From Prevotella sp. UBA2725 (GTDB taxonomy: Bacteria > Bacteroidota > Bacteroidia > Bacteroidales > Bacteroidaceae), in contig DEKJ01000043.1 of assembly GCA_002353825.1 (NCBI GenBank), positions 1 through 64,000 on the forward strand: DNA of 64,000 bases, in the 5' to 3' direction. This document shows positions 24,502 through 34,187 of the stretch, one piece after another. Under the pieces are notes generated by a model. That model was not told the origin of the DNA, searched no databases, and saw only the letters and a list, made by a program, of their open reading frames with translations. Made by a program: the position numbers and the translations under genes. Position 1 is the stretch's first letter; each line of letters opens with the position of its first letter.

Positions 24502-26824
24502 AGTCCGCGAAGTTCCAGCTGATGCCGAAACGGAAGATGCGGCCGTTGAGCGGGTAGTGGGGTGTGAAGAAACAGTCTTTGCCACCGTTGATATGACTCA
24601 TCATCACGAAGAAGCGAGCACGGCTCAACTTGAAGTTGAAGTAGACGTTCACGAGTGGGAATCCACCAACTTTCACTTTGTCATCATTGGCCTGGACGGT
24701 GTATTGGCCGAGAGACGGGAAATAGTCGGGAGCCTCATACTTTGTGAAATATCTTGCATCCGCACCGAAATCACAGTGCAATACGTGTGCTATCTTGAAG
24801 CGGAGGTAGAGATTGGTGTAGACATTGATGGAAGGGAGCGGCAACACGTCCTGGTCTGTGGACTTTTGCCATGTCAATTGTGTCTCCCAATTCAGTGGCC
24901 CGAAGGTGAGATCCTGGTTTACTTCTGCTGTGAGGACGGTTATTGGACTTCCTGCTTGGCGCGAATAAGCCATGTTGTAGAGTCTTCCGTCATCACTTGA
25001 GGTATAGGAACTGGCGAAATAAGTGTAGTTTCTGATCTCATCAAAGGCAAAGCGGAATCGCGTTCGCGTCTTCTGATAATTGAGGACGCCTTGTGCCCTT
25101 AGATGATCAATCATAGAGAGGTCATCATCGCTCCACCAAAGATGTTTCGACTGATAATGACGATAATAGAACGAAGGTTTCACATGATGATAGAAGCCTG
25201 TTGCTGCAAGGGTCATGGTGTCACCAAGCAATGGGAAGTTGAGGTCTATACCACCATCAATTTTCAGTTCTCCCACGTTGTATCCAAGGACTGCGAGCTC
25301 TCCTGTAGCATTGAAGTGTAAAGTCTTTCCTTGTGTCTTGCTGAGCTGAGCGCCAACTGTTACACTATGCTCGTTCCATGAAGAGGTACCGGTGGAGTCG
25401 GGGAGGACATAGTGGCTCAGAGTATGAGATGCAAAGATCTTTGCGCCTGTCTTGATCCATTTATTGAATCCTTCCAAGAGGGCAATGGCAAATGTGTTAC
25501 GGAGGTTCCAGTTTCTTGTCTTGTCGAAGATGGAGTCGTTGGACAGCTTCTCCTTGACGTTATAAGTATCGAGGTAATAATTAGTCGGTGTCTGGTATGC
25601 CTCATAGATACGGCGATAGGTGGTAAAGTCGAGCGTGTGGATGAAACTTGTCACTGGGACATACTCATCTTTCAGCCAAGCTGTGTCCTGTTTTGCTTTC
25701 TTAGCAGCAGCGATGAGGCTGTCAGCCGCATTCTTGTTACCGACCTTGATGCGGCCGTTCGCCTGGATAGAATCTTTTGGAGCAGCTGTCGTTGCAATCT
25801 TTGCATCGTCTGGTCGGCCAGAGTACGACTTAGGCACCTTCACATTCTTCTTATCAACTTTCACGCCTGCATCTTCAGCATCTTTCATAGCCTTTTCCTT
25901 TGCCTCGCGCTCATCTTTCTCTTTTTGAGAGGCAAGGGCAAACTTGCGGGCCTTGATCTCTTCCGGAGTCATTGGTACCTTGCGGTTAAAGCCTACGCTG
26001 TAGCGCTGGGTGAAGAAGATATGCTGATTGTCGTTACGGTTCCAGTTCTGCTCCAGCATCGTTGGAATCTCAGAGGTGGCATAACTCTCGTTGAACGATT
26101 CGGGGTGCGTGATGTAAAGATCGCTCGTGATACCACCGTTCTCCGTCACTTTCTCATGAAGGGTATTGAAGAGGAAATGTGCCTGGTAACGGTCACCGAT
26201 GTAGCTTCCATAAAGTCCGAATTTGAAATGGGATGTTGACTGTGCATTATAATATCCTCTTCCGTATAGATAGTCAATGAGGAAGCCTACGCCGAGGCGT
26301 TTCCCTGCGTTTACAGCGAACTTTGTTTTGAAATGGTCCTCACCATTAGTCCGGTTACCACAGTTGTTGTAAGAGATATTGGTAAGCGGAGAGAGGGTAT
26401 TGGTGAACAGAAACTGGTCAACGGGTGTTACTACATAGTCGTAGGGATTGACAAAGATGAAGTTGTTGTTTTCATTTCTGTCAATAAAGATTCTTGCCTG
26501 ACGTGGTGCGCCGAGGTTACCTGTAGAGTTATATTCACTGTGGAGACCTGTCGTGAAGATAGAGTTCATGAACATGTGCGACACCGTGTCGGGCTTTGCT
26601 TCAGTGCGGTCACCGAAGCGGCTGTCTACTGTCCATACATGAATACCCTCAGGAATTTCCTTGTCAGTACCCAATGAGTCTGATTTACCCTGACGGTCTC
26701 TCTGATTTGTTATTGTCCCGTCAGCACTCATTGAGTTGTAGTTACCTGTGTCGTATTGTGCCCAAAGCGGAGCAGCGGACAACAGAAAAAGTATGAAGGA
26801 AAGAATTTTCTTCATTTTCTTCAT
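24500..26824 (-). CDS. Bacteroidota 'putative porin' outer membrane protein
   Basis: The start is placed at the ATG at 26824 (MKKMKKILSFILFLLSAAPLWAQ), giving 774 residues with a clear signal peptide; a longer in-frame start would run through the neighbouring gene. Residues ~290-400 are a Lys/Glu/Ala-rich insert (charged coiled-coil character: KEKDEREAKEKAMKDAEDAG). The rest is beta-strand-rich with aromatic girdles, ending SRARFFVMMSHINGGKDCFF and RIFRFGISWNFAD. The family is widespread in Bacteroidota and its substrate unknown. Start and upstream stop overlap as ATGA. Confidence 0.85.
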   Translation of the reverse strand: MKKMKKILSFILFLLSAAPLWAQYDTGNYNSMSADGTITNQRDRQGKSDSLGTDKEIPEGIHVWTVDSRFGDRTEAKPDTVSHMFMNSIFTTGLHSEYNSTGNLGAPRQARIFIDRNENNNFIFVNPYDYVVTPVDQFLFTNTLSPLTNISYNNCGNRTNGEDHFKTKFAVNAGKRLGVGFLIDYLYGRGYYNAQSTSHFKFGLYGSYIGDRYQAHFLFNTLHEKVTENGGITSDLYITHPESFNESYATSEIPTMLEQNWNRNDNQHIFFTQRYSVGFNRKVPMTPEEIKARKFALASQKEKDEREAKEKAMKDAEDAGVKVDKKNVKVPKSYSGRPDDAKIATTAAPKDSIQANGRIKVGNKNAADSLIAAAKKAKQDTAWLKDEYVPVTSFIHTLDFTTYRRIYEAYQTPTNYYLDTYNVKEKLSNDSIFDKTRNWNLRNTFAIALLEGFNKWIKTGAKIFASHTLSHYVLPDSTGTSSWNEHSVTVGAQLSKTQGKTLHFNATGELAVLGYNVGELKIDGGIDLNFPLLGDTMTLAATGFYHHVKPSFYYRHYQSKHLWWSDDDLSMIDHLRAQGVLNYQKTRTRFRFAFDEIRNYTYFASSYTSSDDGRLYNMAYSRQAGSPITVLTAEVNQDLTFGPLNWETQLTWQKSTDQDVLPLPSINVYTNLYLRFKIAHVLHCDFGADARYFTKYEAPDYFPSLGQYTVQANDDKVKVGGFPLVNVYFNFKLSRARFFVMMSHINGGKDCFFTPHYPLNGRIFRFGISWNFAD

Positions 26825-27057
26825 TTCATAAAGCGTAAAGCGCATTCGATAATTTTGAAGACCATGGACACAAGAATGACAATAATACCCACGGTCTGAG
26901 GTGTGTGGAAAAGATAGAGCAACACTCCGACGATGGCTCCAAGCATAAAGATGATATTGAGCCATTGCCGTGTTGAACGGAAGTGGTCGTTGGCAGGCTT
27001 CTGCTCGTTGCGCCTATTTGCGAAAGTATTGTGCTCGAACGTGTTGTTTGTCAGCAT
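26821..27057 (-). CDS. Small two-helix membrane protein
   Basis: The 78-residue protein has a polar, Asn/Arg-rich N terminus (1-30) and two hydrophobic segments (~33-50 and ~54-72) ending ALRFMK. I do not recognise a named family. It is coupled to its neighbours: it starts 5 bp after the DUF4468 stop, and its stop overlaps the porin start (ATGA). That supports a real gene, perhaps needed for porin assembly or stability. Confidence 0.7.
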   Translation of the reverse strand: MLTNNTFEHNTFANRRNEQKPANDHFRSTRQWLNIIFMLGAIVGVLLYLFHTPQTVGIIVILVSMVFKIIECALRFMK

Positions 27058-27062
27058 GATTA

Positions 27063-27734
27063 TTATTTTATTCCTAAAGCAGCATCAATTCGCTGGAAGA
27101 TGTTATCCTTGCGGTCGATCGTCTTACGTCTGAACTTACCGCTGATACGTGAAAGTTTCGTGCCCTTCTTGTTGAGCGCATATTTGTCCGTAATCCACTC
27201 TTCAGCTTTGACTTTCAGTCCCTCAGTGTCTTTTCGATCCATTTCATAGGCATAGCTGATGCGGTCGAGAGTGACATGAATATGCCCGTCTGTAGCTTGT
27301 GCGACAAGCGTATAGTTGAATACTGTTCGATCAAGAGAAATGAAGTTAGAAGAGAAGACGAGCCATTCCTTAAGCCGTGCGGCAATGGTATATTCAGCCT
27401 TGTTCACAGCAGCGATACGGCCAGCGGGCTGAAGGTCTGCGCTTTTGCCTTCCTCTACTATCTCGTTGATAACGGCATAAACCTTATTGTAGATGCTATC
27501 AGCGGGCATCCCCGGAACATCCTTGTCGAGGGTGAAGACAACTTCTCCGTTGACTTCAGGCACTGCACCGGCAAGATATTTCTGATCAACTGTCGGCGTG
27601 ACCTTTTTAGTCTCTTTTTTGACAACTTTCTGTTGAGGTTGGTCTGGAATTTCCCACACGTTGTTCTGTGCCATACCAACGAGCGGGCAGAGGGCGAGAA
27701 GGGCTACTATCAGTTTCTTCATATTCTTGTTCAT
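27063..27734 (-). CDS. DUF4468-domain exported protein
   Basis: The start is set at ATG 27734 (MNKNMKKLIVALLALCPLVGMAQ), giving 223 residues with a signal peptide. Residues ~65-165 match DUF4468, a TBP-like fold common in Bacteroidota secreted proteins (VVFTLDKDVPGMPADSIYNK; TIAARLKEWLVFSSN; YTLVAQATDGHIHVTLDRI). Function is unknown. It heads the minus-strand operon with the two-helix protein and porin. A TAATTTTG box lies at 27744-27751, giving a very short leader. Confidence 0.8.
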   Translation of the reverse strand: MNKNMKKLIVALLALCPLVGMAQNNVWEIPDQPQQKVVKKETKKVTPTVDQKYLAGAVPEVNGEVVFTLDKDVPGMPADSIYNKVYAVINEIVEEGKSADLQPAGRIAAVNKAEYTIAARLKEWLVFSSNFISLDRTVFNYTLVAQATDGHIHVTLDRISYAYEMDRKDTEGLKVKAEEWITDKYALNKKGTKLSRISGKFRRKTIDRKDNIFQRIDAALGIK

Positions 27735-27794
27735 TAATCTAAGCAAAATTACAAATTAACCTTGTCTTTAAGGAGACTATCGTAAGATTTAACT

Positions 27795-29825
27795 TTACTT
27801 AAGTTCCAATTGCTTCTGCAGTCTTAGCATCTCATCACGATATTGAGCAGCTTGTATGAAGTCGAGTTTCTTGGCGGCTTCCTCCATGAGTCGTTTTGTA
27901 TTCTCGATGCTCTTCTCCAGTTCTGGCCTTGTCATCTCCTTGATGATAGGATCAGCAGCGAAGGCTCCGCTCTCCGGCTCGAGATAGACCTGACGGTTCG
28001 TTTCTTTTGGCTTCTCATAAGCTGAGCCATCAGACTCGGGTAGGGTGCCTTTGATAGCCTTGACGATCTGCTTCGGCGTGATGTGGTGGTCTTGATTGTA
28101 TTTCATCTGGATGCTCCGTCGCCTTGCAGTCTCATCAATTGTCTTCTGCATGCTCTCCGTGATGGTATCAGCATACATGATGACTTTACCGTTCACATTA
28201 CGAGCTGCACGACCTGCTGTCTGTGTCAAGCTACGATGGCTGCGCAAGAACCCCTCTTTGTCGGCATCGAGAATAGCAACGAGAGATACTTCGGGGAGAT
28301 CGAGACCTTCACGAAGGAGGTTAACGCCGACGAGAACATCGTAGACACCGGCTCTAAGATCGTTCATGATCTTTACACGGTCTAGCGTTGCTACATCACT
28401 GTGGATGTAGTTGGCTTTTACGTTGTGGTTGAGTAAGTATTCGGTGAGTTCCTCAGCCATACGCTTTGTCAGTGTCGTGACCAGCACGCGCTCATGACGG
28501 TTGCTACGCGTAAGAATCTCGTCAAGAAGATCATCAATCTGATTCTCAGAAGGCCTTACTTCAATCTCTGGATCGAGAAGGCCCGTTGGGCGAATAAGCT
28601 GCTCCACAACAACTCCATCTGCCTCTTGTAGCTCATAGTTTGCCGGGGTCGCAGAGACATAGATAACCTGATGGATCATGTCATGGAACTCGTCAAAGCG
28701 GAGCGGGCGGTTGTCGAAAGCTGCGGGCAAGCGGAAACCGTATTCCACAAGGTTCTGCTTCCTCGCACGGTCGCCTCCGTACATGGCATTAATCTGTGGC
28801 ACGGTGACGTGGCTCTCATCAATGACCATCAGATAGTCTTTCGGGAAGAAGTCGAGCAGGCAGTAAGGCCGTTCGCCGGGCTGACGACCATCGAAATAAC
28901 GTGAATAGTTCTCAATGCCGGAACAATGCCCGAGCTCCTTGATCATCTCCATGTCGTATTCGACACGTTCCTTGATTCGTTGTGCTTTGATGTCATCGCC
29001 AATACTGTGGAAGTAATCCACTTGTTTGACAAGGTCATCCTGTATCATGCGAATAGCGTTCTCTGTCTGTTCCTTAGATGTGACAAACAGATTCGCTGGA
29101 TAGATGGCGTATTCTGCAAAATGCTGCATGGAATGCATGGAGATGGCATCCACTTCTTCGATGCTGTCTATTTCATCGTCCCACCATGTGACACGCAGTA
29201 GATAGTCGGAATAAGCCATCGCAATCGTTACCGTGTCGCCTTTGACGGAGAAGCATCCACGTTGCAGGTCGATGTCGTTTCTCACATATAGCGCATTGAC
29301 CAGTCGACGCAGAAACTCATTGCGGTCCAGCTTCTGCCCTTGTTTGATGTTGATAACGTTCTCTTCCATGGCAACGGGAGCCCCCATGCCATAGATACAT
29401 GATACTGAGGAAACTATGACAACATCTTTGCGCCCCGAAAGCAGATCGCTGACGGCTGCAAGGCGCAACTTATCAATCTCGTCATTGATAGCTAAGTCTT
29501 TCTCGATATATGTATCCGTTGATGGCAGATAAGCTTCAGGCTGATAATAGTCGTAGTAGCTGACGTAATAATCAACAGCATTGTTGGGGAAGAACCCCTT
29601 CATTTCTTCGTAGAGCTGGGCTGCAAGCGTTTTATTATGGCTCAGCACAAGTGTGGGCTTGTTGACATTGGCGATAACATTGGCTACGGTGAAAGTCTTT
29701 CCTGAACCTGTCACGCCTAAGAGTACTTGGGCCGGATCTCCCCGCTCAACACCCTCCGTGAGTTGAGCTATGGCCTGGGGTTGGTCACCTGTCGGCTTGT
29801 ATTTTGATGATATCTGAAACTTCAT
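27795..29825 (-). CDS. uvrB: Excinuclease ABC subunit B
   Basis: The 676-residue helicase-like protein has Walker A GVTGSGKTFT (~38), the beta-hairpin region YYDYYQPEAYLP, DEAD-like DESHVT, helicase motifs VSATPANYE and QTAGRAARN, and a C-terminal UVR motif (AAKKLDFIQAAQYRDEM) that contacts UvrA/UvrC. The start at 29825 is preferred because an ATG three codons upstream falls inside the -7 box. Confidence 0.97.
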   Translation of the reverse strand: MKFQISSKYKPTGDQPQAIAQLTEGVERGDPAQVLLGVTGSGKTFTVANVIANVNKPTLVLSHNKTLAAQLYEEMKGFFPNNAVDYYVSYYDYYQPEAYLPSTDTYIEKDLAINDEIDKLRLAAVSDLLSGRKDVVIVSSVSCIYGMGAPVAMEENVINIKQGQKLDRNEFLRRLVNALYVRNDIDLQRGCFSVKGDTVTIAMAYSDYLLRVTWWDDEIDSIEEVDAISMHSMQHFAEYAIYPANLFVTSKEQTENAIRMIQDDLVKQVDYFHSIGDDIKAQRIKERVEYDMEMIKELGHCSGIENYSRYFDGRQPGERPYCLLDFFPKDYLMVIDESHVTVPQINAMYGGDRARKQNLVEYGFRLPAAFDNRPLRFDEFHDMIHQVIYVSATPANYELQEADGVVVEQLIRPTGLLDPEIEVRPSENQIDDLLDEILTRSNRHERVLVTTLTKRMAEELTEYLLNHNVKANYIHSDVATLDRVKIMNDLRAGVYDVLVGVNLLREGLDLPEVSLVAILDADKEGFLRSHRSLTQTAGRAARNVNGKVIMYADTITESMQKTIDETARRRSIQMKYNQDHHITPKQIVKAIKGTLPESDGSAYEKPKETNRQVYLEPESGAFAADPIIKEMTRPELEKSIENTKRLMEEAAKKLDFIQAAQYRDEMLRLQKQLELK

Positions 29826-29831
29826 AGATGA

Positions 29832-29839
29832 CAAAGTTA
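29832..29839 (-). promoter_or_regulatory. -7 box immediately before uvrB
   Basis: The minus strand reads TAACTTTG, ending 6 bases before the uvrB ATG. If used, the transcript would be leaderless or nearly so. No LexA-type operator was recognised. Confidence 0.5.
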
Positions 29840-29900
29840 GTTATTTTATATCAGTAATGGACGATAAATCTCGTAATTTTATTAAAAAAACACATTCTTC

Positions 29901-29932
29901 TTTGGTTTGGTTGATTATTCTATGTAAATTTG
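29901..29932 (+). promoter_or_regulatory. bamD operon promoter
   Basis: TTTG (29901-29904), a 20-bp spacer, then TAAATTTG (29925-29932), a full match to the Bacteroidota consensus, 22 bases before the bamD ATG. Confidence 0.65.
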
Positions 29933-29954
29933 CAAGTCCATATATCAAAGTTGT

Positions 29955-30794
29955 ATGAGAAAACAAGCTATAGCGGCTCTTCTTCCATTGGTTCTCCTTA
30001 GCGGTTGCGCCAAGGAGTTCAACAATGTGTATAAGTCAAACGACTATAAATACAAGTACGAATATGCCAAGGAAAGTTTTGCCTTAGGCAAGTATCAGCG
30101 TGCGGCAACGCTTCTTCAGGATTTGATCATCCCGGAGAAGGGTAGCCAGGATGCTCAGGAGTGCTTGTATATGTTAGGTATGGCCGAATACATGAATATG
30201 GACTATGAAACGGCTTCTGAGACATTCAAGAAGTATGTGCAGTCTTATCCCCGCGGTGAATACGCAGAAATAGCCAAATATTATGTGGGTCAAAGCCTTT
30301 ACATGAGTACTCCGGAGCCGCGGTTGGATCAGACTCAGACCGTTAACGCTATCAATGCTTTCCAAGAGTATCTTGACCTTTATCCTGATGCAAAGTATAA
30401 GGAGGACGCACAGAACAAGCTTTTTGCTTTACAGGATAAGCTTGTGAAGAAAGAATTGTACTCGGCTGAGCTGTATTATAACCTCGGTACTTATTTCGGC
30501 AACTGTATGGGCGATGATGGTGGAAACAACTATGAGGCATGCATCGTTACTTCACAAAATGCGCTGAAGGATTATCCTTATACGAAGCTACGCGAGAATT
30601 TTGCAACACTCATCATGAAAAGCAAATTCCATCTCGCAGAGCAGAGCGTGGAGTCGAAGAAGATGGAGCGTTATCAGGATGCTGAGGATGAATGCTATGG
30701 TTTCCTAAATGAGTATCCCGATTCGAAAGAAAAGAAGACGGCTGAGGAATATATCGAGAAGTGCAAGAAGATAACAGCCAACGCAAAGGATTGA
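29955..30794 (+). CDS. bamD: Outer membrane assembly lipoprotein BamD
   Basis: The 279-residue protein has a lipoprotein signal peptide with lipobox LLSGC (Cys18) and then five TPR-like helical repeats (ALGKYQRAATLLQDLI; YETASETFKKYVQSYPRGEY; QEYLDLYPDAKYKEDA). This is the BamD/ComL pattern. It belongs to the BAM complex that inserts beta-barrel proteins. It is followed by the omega-like subunit and DUF4293 genes. Confidence 0.92.
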   Translation: MRKQAIAALLPLVLLSGCAKEFNNVYKSNDYKYKYEYAKESFALGKYQRAATLLQDLIIPEKGSQDAQECLYMLGMAEYMNMDYETASETFKKYVQSYPRGEYAEIAKYYVGQSLYMSTPEPRLDQTQTVNAINAFQEYLDLYPDAKYKEDAQNKLFALQDKLVKKELYSAELYYNLGTYFGNCMGDDGGNNYEACIVTSQNALKDYPYTKLRENFATLIMKSKFHLAEQSVESKKMERYQDAEDECYGFLNEYPDSKEKKTAEEYIEKCKKITANAKD

Positions 30795-30850
30795 TAATCA
30801 GATATTAATAATCGGACGATAAATAACTTTTTTATATACTGTATTTAAAT

Positions 30851-31198
30851 ATGGATTACAGAAAATCAAAGGCACCGGTGAATACCGTGACGCGTAACAT
30901 CATGGAATTGTGCAAGGACACAGGCAATATCTATGAGAGCGTGGTGATCATTGGTAAGCGAGCTAACCAGATTGCTGTGGAGATCAAGGCTGACTTGAGC
31001 AAAAAGTTACAGGAGTTTGCCTCTTATAACGATTCTTTGGAGGAGGTCTTCGAGAACCGTGAGCAGATTGAGATCAGCCGCTACTATGAGAAGCTTCCGA
31101 AGCCAACACTCCTTGCTACTCAGGAGTTTATCGAGGGTAATGTGTATTGGAGAGATCCTTCGAAGACTACGGAGGAGAACGAAGATAAGGACTTGTAA
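30851..31198 (+). CDS. rpoZ: RNA polymerase omega-like subunit (Rpb6 family, Bacteroidota type)
   Basis: The 115-residue protein starts MDYRKSKAPVNTVTRNIMEL and contains the conserved stretch NIYESVVIIGKRANQIAVEIK, which aligns with the omega/Rpb6 helix that clamps the beta-prime C terminus. The C-terminal tail is acidic. It is the Bacteroidota form, often annotated hypothetical or RpoZ. It lies in the bamD operon, 16 bp before the DUF4293 gene. Confidence 0.85.
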   Translation: MDYRKSKAPVNTVTRNIMELCKDTGNIYESVVIIGKRANQIAVEIKADLSKKLQEFASYNDSLEEVFENREQIEISRYYEKLPKPTLLATQEFIEGNVYWRDPSKTTEENEDKDL

Positions 31199-31214
31199 GC
31201 TATAACATAAAAAG

Positions 31215-31664
31215 ATGATACAGCGTAAGCAAACCGTTTACTTGCTGTTGGCCTTGGCTGCTTTGATTGTCTGTCTCTGTCTGCCTATTGGCAAACTGAC
31301 AGGCAATTCGCTGGGAGCAACGGCCTCTGTATATAATATTGGTATCTTCGCTCAAGGTAGACTTGCAGCGCATCCGTTGTTGTTTGTTGATATCGTCATT
31401 GTGGCTTCGCTTACATTGATTGACATCTTCCTTTACAACAAACGTAAGTTGCAGATGGGAATATGTGTGGCCAATATTATCCTGTGTCTTGCTTGGTACG
31501 GCTATTATGCTTTTATGGCATTGGCCGGCTTTAAGTCTTTGGGTACGTTCTCTGTGTCTTTCGCAGTTTGTCTGCCTTTTATTGCAATCGTTCTGTTTAT
31601 ATTGGCTCGCAATGGCATCAAGGCTGATGAGAATCTCCTGAAGTCAATGGATAGAATTCGATAA
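31215..31664 (+). CDS. DUF4293 integral membrane protein
   Basis: The 149-residue protein starts MIQRKQTVYLLLALAALIV and has four membrane helices (~5-25, 53-72, 78-98, 107-130), matching DUF4293, a Bacteroidota family of unknown function usually found beside bamD and the omega subunit. The conserved MIQRxQT start is a good marker. It is the last gene of the operon. Confidence 0.85.
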   Translation: MIQRKQTVYLLLALAALIVCLCLPIGKLTGNSLGATASVYNIGIFAQGRLAAHPLLFVDIVIVASLTLIDIFLYNKRKLQMGICVANIILCLAWYGYYAFMALAGFKSLGTFSVSFAVCLPFIAIVLFILARNGIKADENLLKSMDRIR

Positions 31665-31733
31665 TAATAGTCTCTAATTCGCGATAACACTTTCGCCGAA
31701 TTAGGGCCGTTATGATAAATAAGTGATATTAAT

Positions 31734-31776
31734 AAAAAGAGTGGGCTCCCCTCTTCGGGAAGTCCACTCTCTTTTT
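31734..31776. terminator. Bidirectional terminator, bamD operon / maeB
   Basis: A long A-tract-stem-T-tract hairpin (AAAAAGAGTGG...CCACTCTCTTTTT) with a CTTCGGG loop lies between convergent genes. A second weaker hairpin (TAATTCG with CGAATTA) lies at 31674-31703. Confidence 0.8.
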
Positions 31777-31789
31777 GTCTTGGCTTATA

Positions 31790-34078
31790 TTACTTGTTTT
31801 TCTTCAGTTTGTCAACGTAAGCATCAATCACAGCCACTGCTGTAACGTTAACCACATCACGAACGCTTGCCTCAAAGTCTGTGAAATGGATAGGCTTGTT
31901 CAGACCCATCTGTACAGGACCGATGATCTCACAGTCAGGATCCAGCGCCTGGATGAGCTTGTAGCTACTGTTGGCTGCATTCATATTAGCGAACACGATT
32001 GTGTTGACGTCCTTGCCTTTCAGTCTTGTGAACGGATACTTGTCGTCGCGAAGTTCGCGGTTCAAAGCGAAGTTGACCTGCATCTCACCATCAACGAGCA
32101 TATCAGGATAATCCTTCTGCAGTTTTGCAACAGCCTGATGAACATTGACCGGTGAGCCGACTGTATCAGTGCCGAAGTTAGAATAACTTGCCATCGCGAT
32201 GACCGGCTCCTGGTTGAAGAACCGTACGGTATGAGCAGAAAGTCGTGCTACATCGTAGAGCACGTTTTGGTCAGGATGGCGGTTGATGAGCGTATCAGCG
32301 AGGAACAGGATGCCTCTCTTAGAGTTGAGAATGTGCATCGTAGCGAAGGTGCTGTATTCAGGACGCACGCCGATCACTTCCTTGGCAACCTTAATAGTGT
32401 TGCTGTACTTGGTATAAAGACCTGTGATGAAAGCATCAGCATCGCCCTGCTCCACCATAGACATACCGAAGTAGTTGCGCTCGTACATCTTATCGTAAGC
32501 CTCTTCAAATGTCACGCCTTCACGGGCACGCTTCTCAGCAAGATGCTTAGCATACGTAGCACGACGTCCTTGCTCCTTATCAGCGCGCATATCGACGATC
32601 TCCACACCGCTAAGGTCGAGCTTCAGACGCTTAGCCAAACGATTGAGACGATCAGGGTTACCCAGAAGGATAGGATGGCAGAAGCCTTCCTGAAGAGCCG
32701 TAACAGCAGCCTTCATCATCGTCGGATGACCACCCTCGGCGAAGACAACGCGCTGCGGATGCAGAGCAGCTGTAGCATGAAGGGTACGGGTGAGCTTCGT
32801 CTCCTGACCGAGCAACTGTTTCAGATGATTCTTATATTCATCCCAATCTGTGATAGTCTTTCTCGCTACCCCACTCTCAATGGCAGCCTTAGCCACAGCA
32901 GCAGAGACTTCAGTGATAAGGCGTGGGTCGACAGGCTTCGGGATGAAATACTTAGGACCGAACTGCAGGTCTGTGACGTGATAGACCTGGTTAACGATCT
33001 CAGGTACAGGCTTCTTAGCGAGGTCAGCGATAGCTCTCACAGCAGCGAGCTTCATCTCCTCGTTGATGGCCTTGGCGTGAACGTCGAGTGCACCACGGAA
33101 GATATATGGGAAGCCAATGACATTGTTGATCTGATTAGGATAATCAGAACGGCCTGTAGACATCAAGATATCAGGGCGTGCAGCAATGGCATCCTCATAA
33201 GAAATCTCAGGAACAGGGTTGGCGAGAGCGAAGACGATAGGCATATGAGCCATAGAGCGCACCATATCCTGACTGAGCACATTACCCTTAGAGAGACCTA
33301 CGAAGACATCAGCGCCCTTGATAGCCTCTTCCAGTGTATGGATATCCGTGCGGTCTGTTGCGAACTCAGCTTTCTGCTCGTTCACATGGTCACGGCCTTT
33401 GTAGATGACGCCGCGGGAGTCGAGCATGATGATATTCTCATGCTTGGCACCTAATGAGCAGTAGAGCTTCGTGCAGCTGATAGCAGCGGCACCGGCACCA
33501 TTGACTACGATCTTAGCGTCCTCAATCTTCTTGCCTGCAACCTCCAGGGCATTGAGCAGTCCGGCAGCAGAGATGATAGCTGTTCCGTGCTGGTCATCGT
33601 GCATCACAGGGATGTCGAGAGTCTTCTTCAGGCGGTTCTCAATATAGAAGCACTCAGGAGCCTTGATATCCTCAAGGTTGATACCACCGAAGGTCGGGGC
33701 AATCTTCTCCACAGCCTCACAGAACTTTTCAGGATCTTTCTCGTTGACCTCGATATCGAACACATCGATGCCACCATAGATCTTGAACAGAAGGCCCTTA
33801 CCTTCCATCACCGGCTTGCCACTCATGGCGCCGATATCACCAAGACCTAAGACGGCTGTACCATTGGAGATCACAGCGACGAGGTTTCCCTTATCTGTAT
33901 ATTTATAGACATCATCGGGGTTCTTCTGAATCTCAAGGCATGGGAAAGCCACACCAGGAGAATAAGCCAGGCTGAGGTCAGTTTGTGTGCGGTAGGGTTT
34001 TGTCGGTTTAACCTCAATTTTACCCGGCCGTCCGTTTGCATGATAAGCTAAAGCAGCTTCTTTGGTAATCTTTACCAT
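31790..34078 (-). CDS. maeB: NADP-dependent malic enzyme with phosphotransacetylase-like domain
   Basis: The 762-residue protein has a malic enzyme domain (~1-420: SLAYSPGVAFPCLEI, NGTAVLGLGDIG, MHDDQHGTAI, VNGAGAAAISC) fused to a phosphate acetyl/butyryltransferase-like domain (~430-762), the MaeB architecture. It decarboxylates malate to pyruvate and makes NADPH. The PTA-like part is thought to be regulatory, not catalytic. It is divergent from a TetR gene. Confidence 0.95.
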   Translation of the reverse strand: MVKITKEAALAYHANGRPGKIEVKPTKPYRTQTDLSLAYSPGVAFPCLEIQKNPDDVYKYTDKGNLVAVISNGTAVLGLGDIGAMSGKPVMEGKGLLFKIYGGIDVFDIEVNEKDPEKFCEAVEKIAPTFGGINLEDIKAPECFYIENRLKKTLDIPVMHDDQHGTAIISAAGLLNALEVAGKKIEDAKIVVNGAGAAAISCTKLYCSLGAKHENIIMLDSRGVIYKGRDHVNEQKAEFATDRTDIHTLEEAIKGADVFVGLSKGNVLSQDMVRSMAHMPIVFALANPVPEISYEDAIAARPDILMSTGRSDYPNQINNVIGFPYIFRGALDVHAKAINEEMKLAAVRAIADLAKKPVPEIVNQVYHVTDLQFGPKYFIPKPVDPRLITEVSAAVAKAAIESGVARKTITDWDEYKNHLKQLLGQETKLTRTLHATAALHPQRVVFAEGGHPTMMKAAVTALQEGFCHPILLGNPDRLNRLAKRLKLDLSGVEIVDMRADKEQGRRATYAKHLAEKRAREGVTFEEAYDKMYERNYFGMSMVEQGDADAFITGLYTKYSNTIKVAKEVIGVRPEYSTFATMHILNSKRGILFLADTLINRHPDQNVLYDVARLSAHTVRFFNQEPVIAMASYSNFGTDTVGSPVNVHQAVAKLQKDYPDMLVDGEMQVNFALNRELRDDKYPFTRLKGKDVNTIVFANMNAANSSYKLIQALDPDCEIIGPVQMGLNKPIHFTDFEASVRDVVNVTAVAVIDAYVDKLKKNK

Positions 34079-34113
34079 ATCAAATTTGTTAAATAATGGA
34101 TGTATTTGATGGC

Positions 34114-34169
34114 AAAGTTACAAAAAAACGCAGAAAATGAAAATAGTTTTGCGCTTTTTTGTAATTTTG
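34114..34169. promoter_or_regulatory. Divergent promoter boxes, maeB / TetR gene
   Basis: The minus strand reads TAACTTTG at 34114-34121, facing maeB. The plus strand reads TAATTTTG at 34162-34169, 18 bases before the TetR ATG at 34188. A TetR operator may lie here, but no convincing palindrome was seen. Confidence 0.45.
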
Positions 34170-34187
34170 TATGCAAATATCACACAA

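Noticed and set aside
25412..26239. 275-codon open frame opposite the porin
   Set aside because: Antisense to the porin; composition is that of a complementary strand of a strand-rich protein.
32231..33454. 407-codon open frame opposite maeB
   Set aside because: It is wholly antisense to the well-supported malic enzyme, and its translation shows no recognisable motif.
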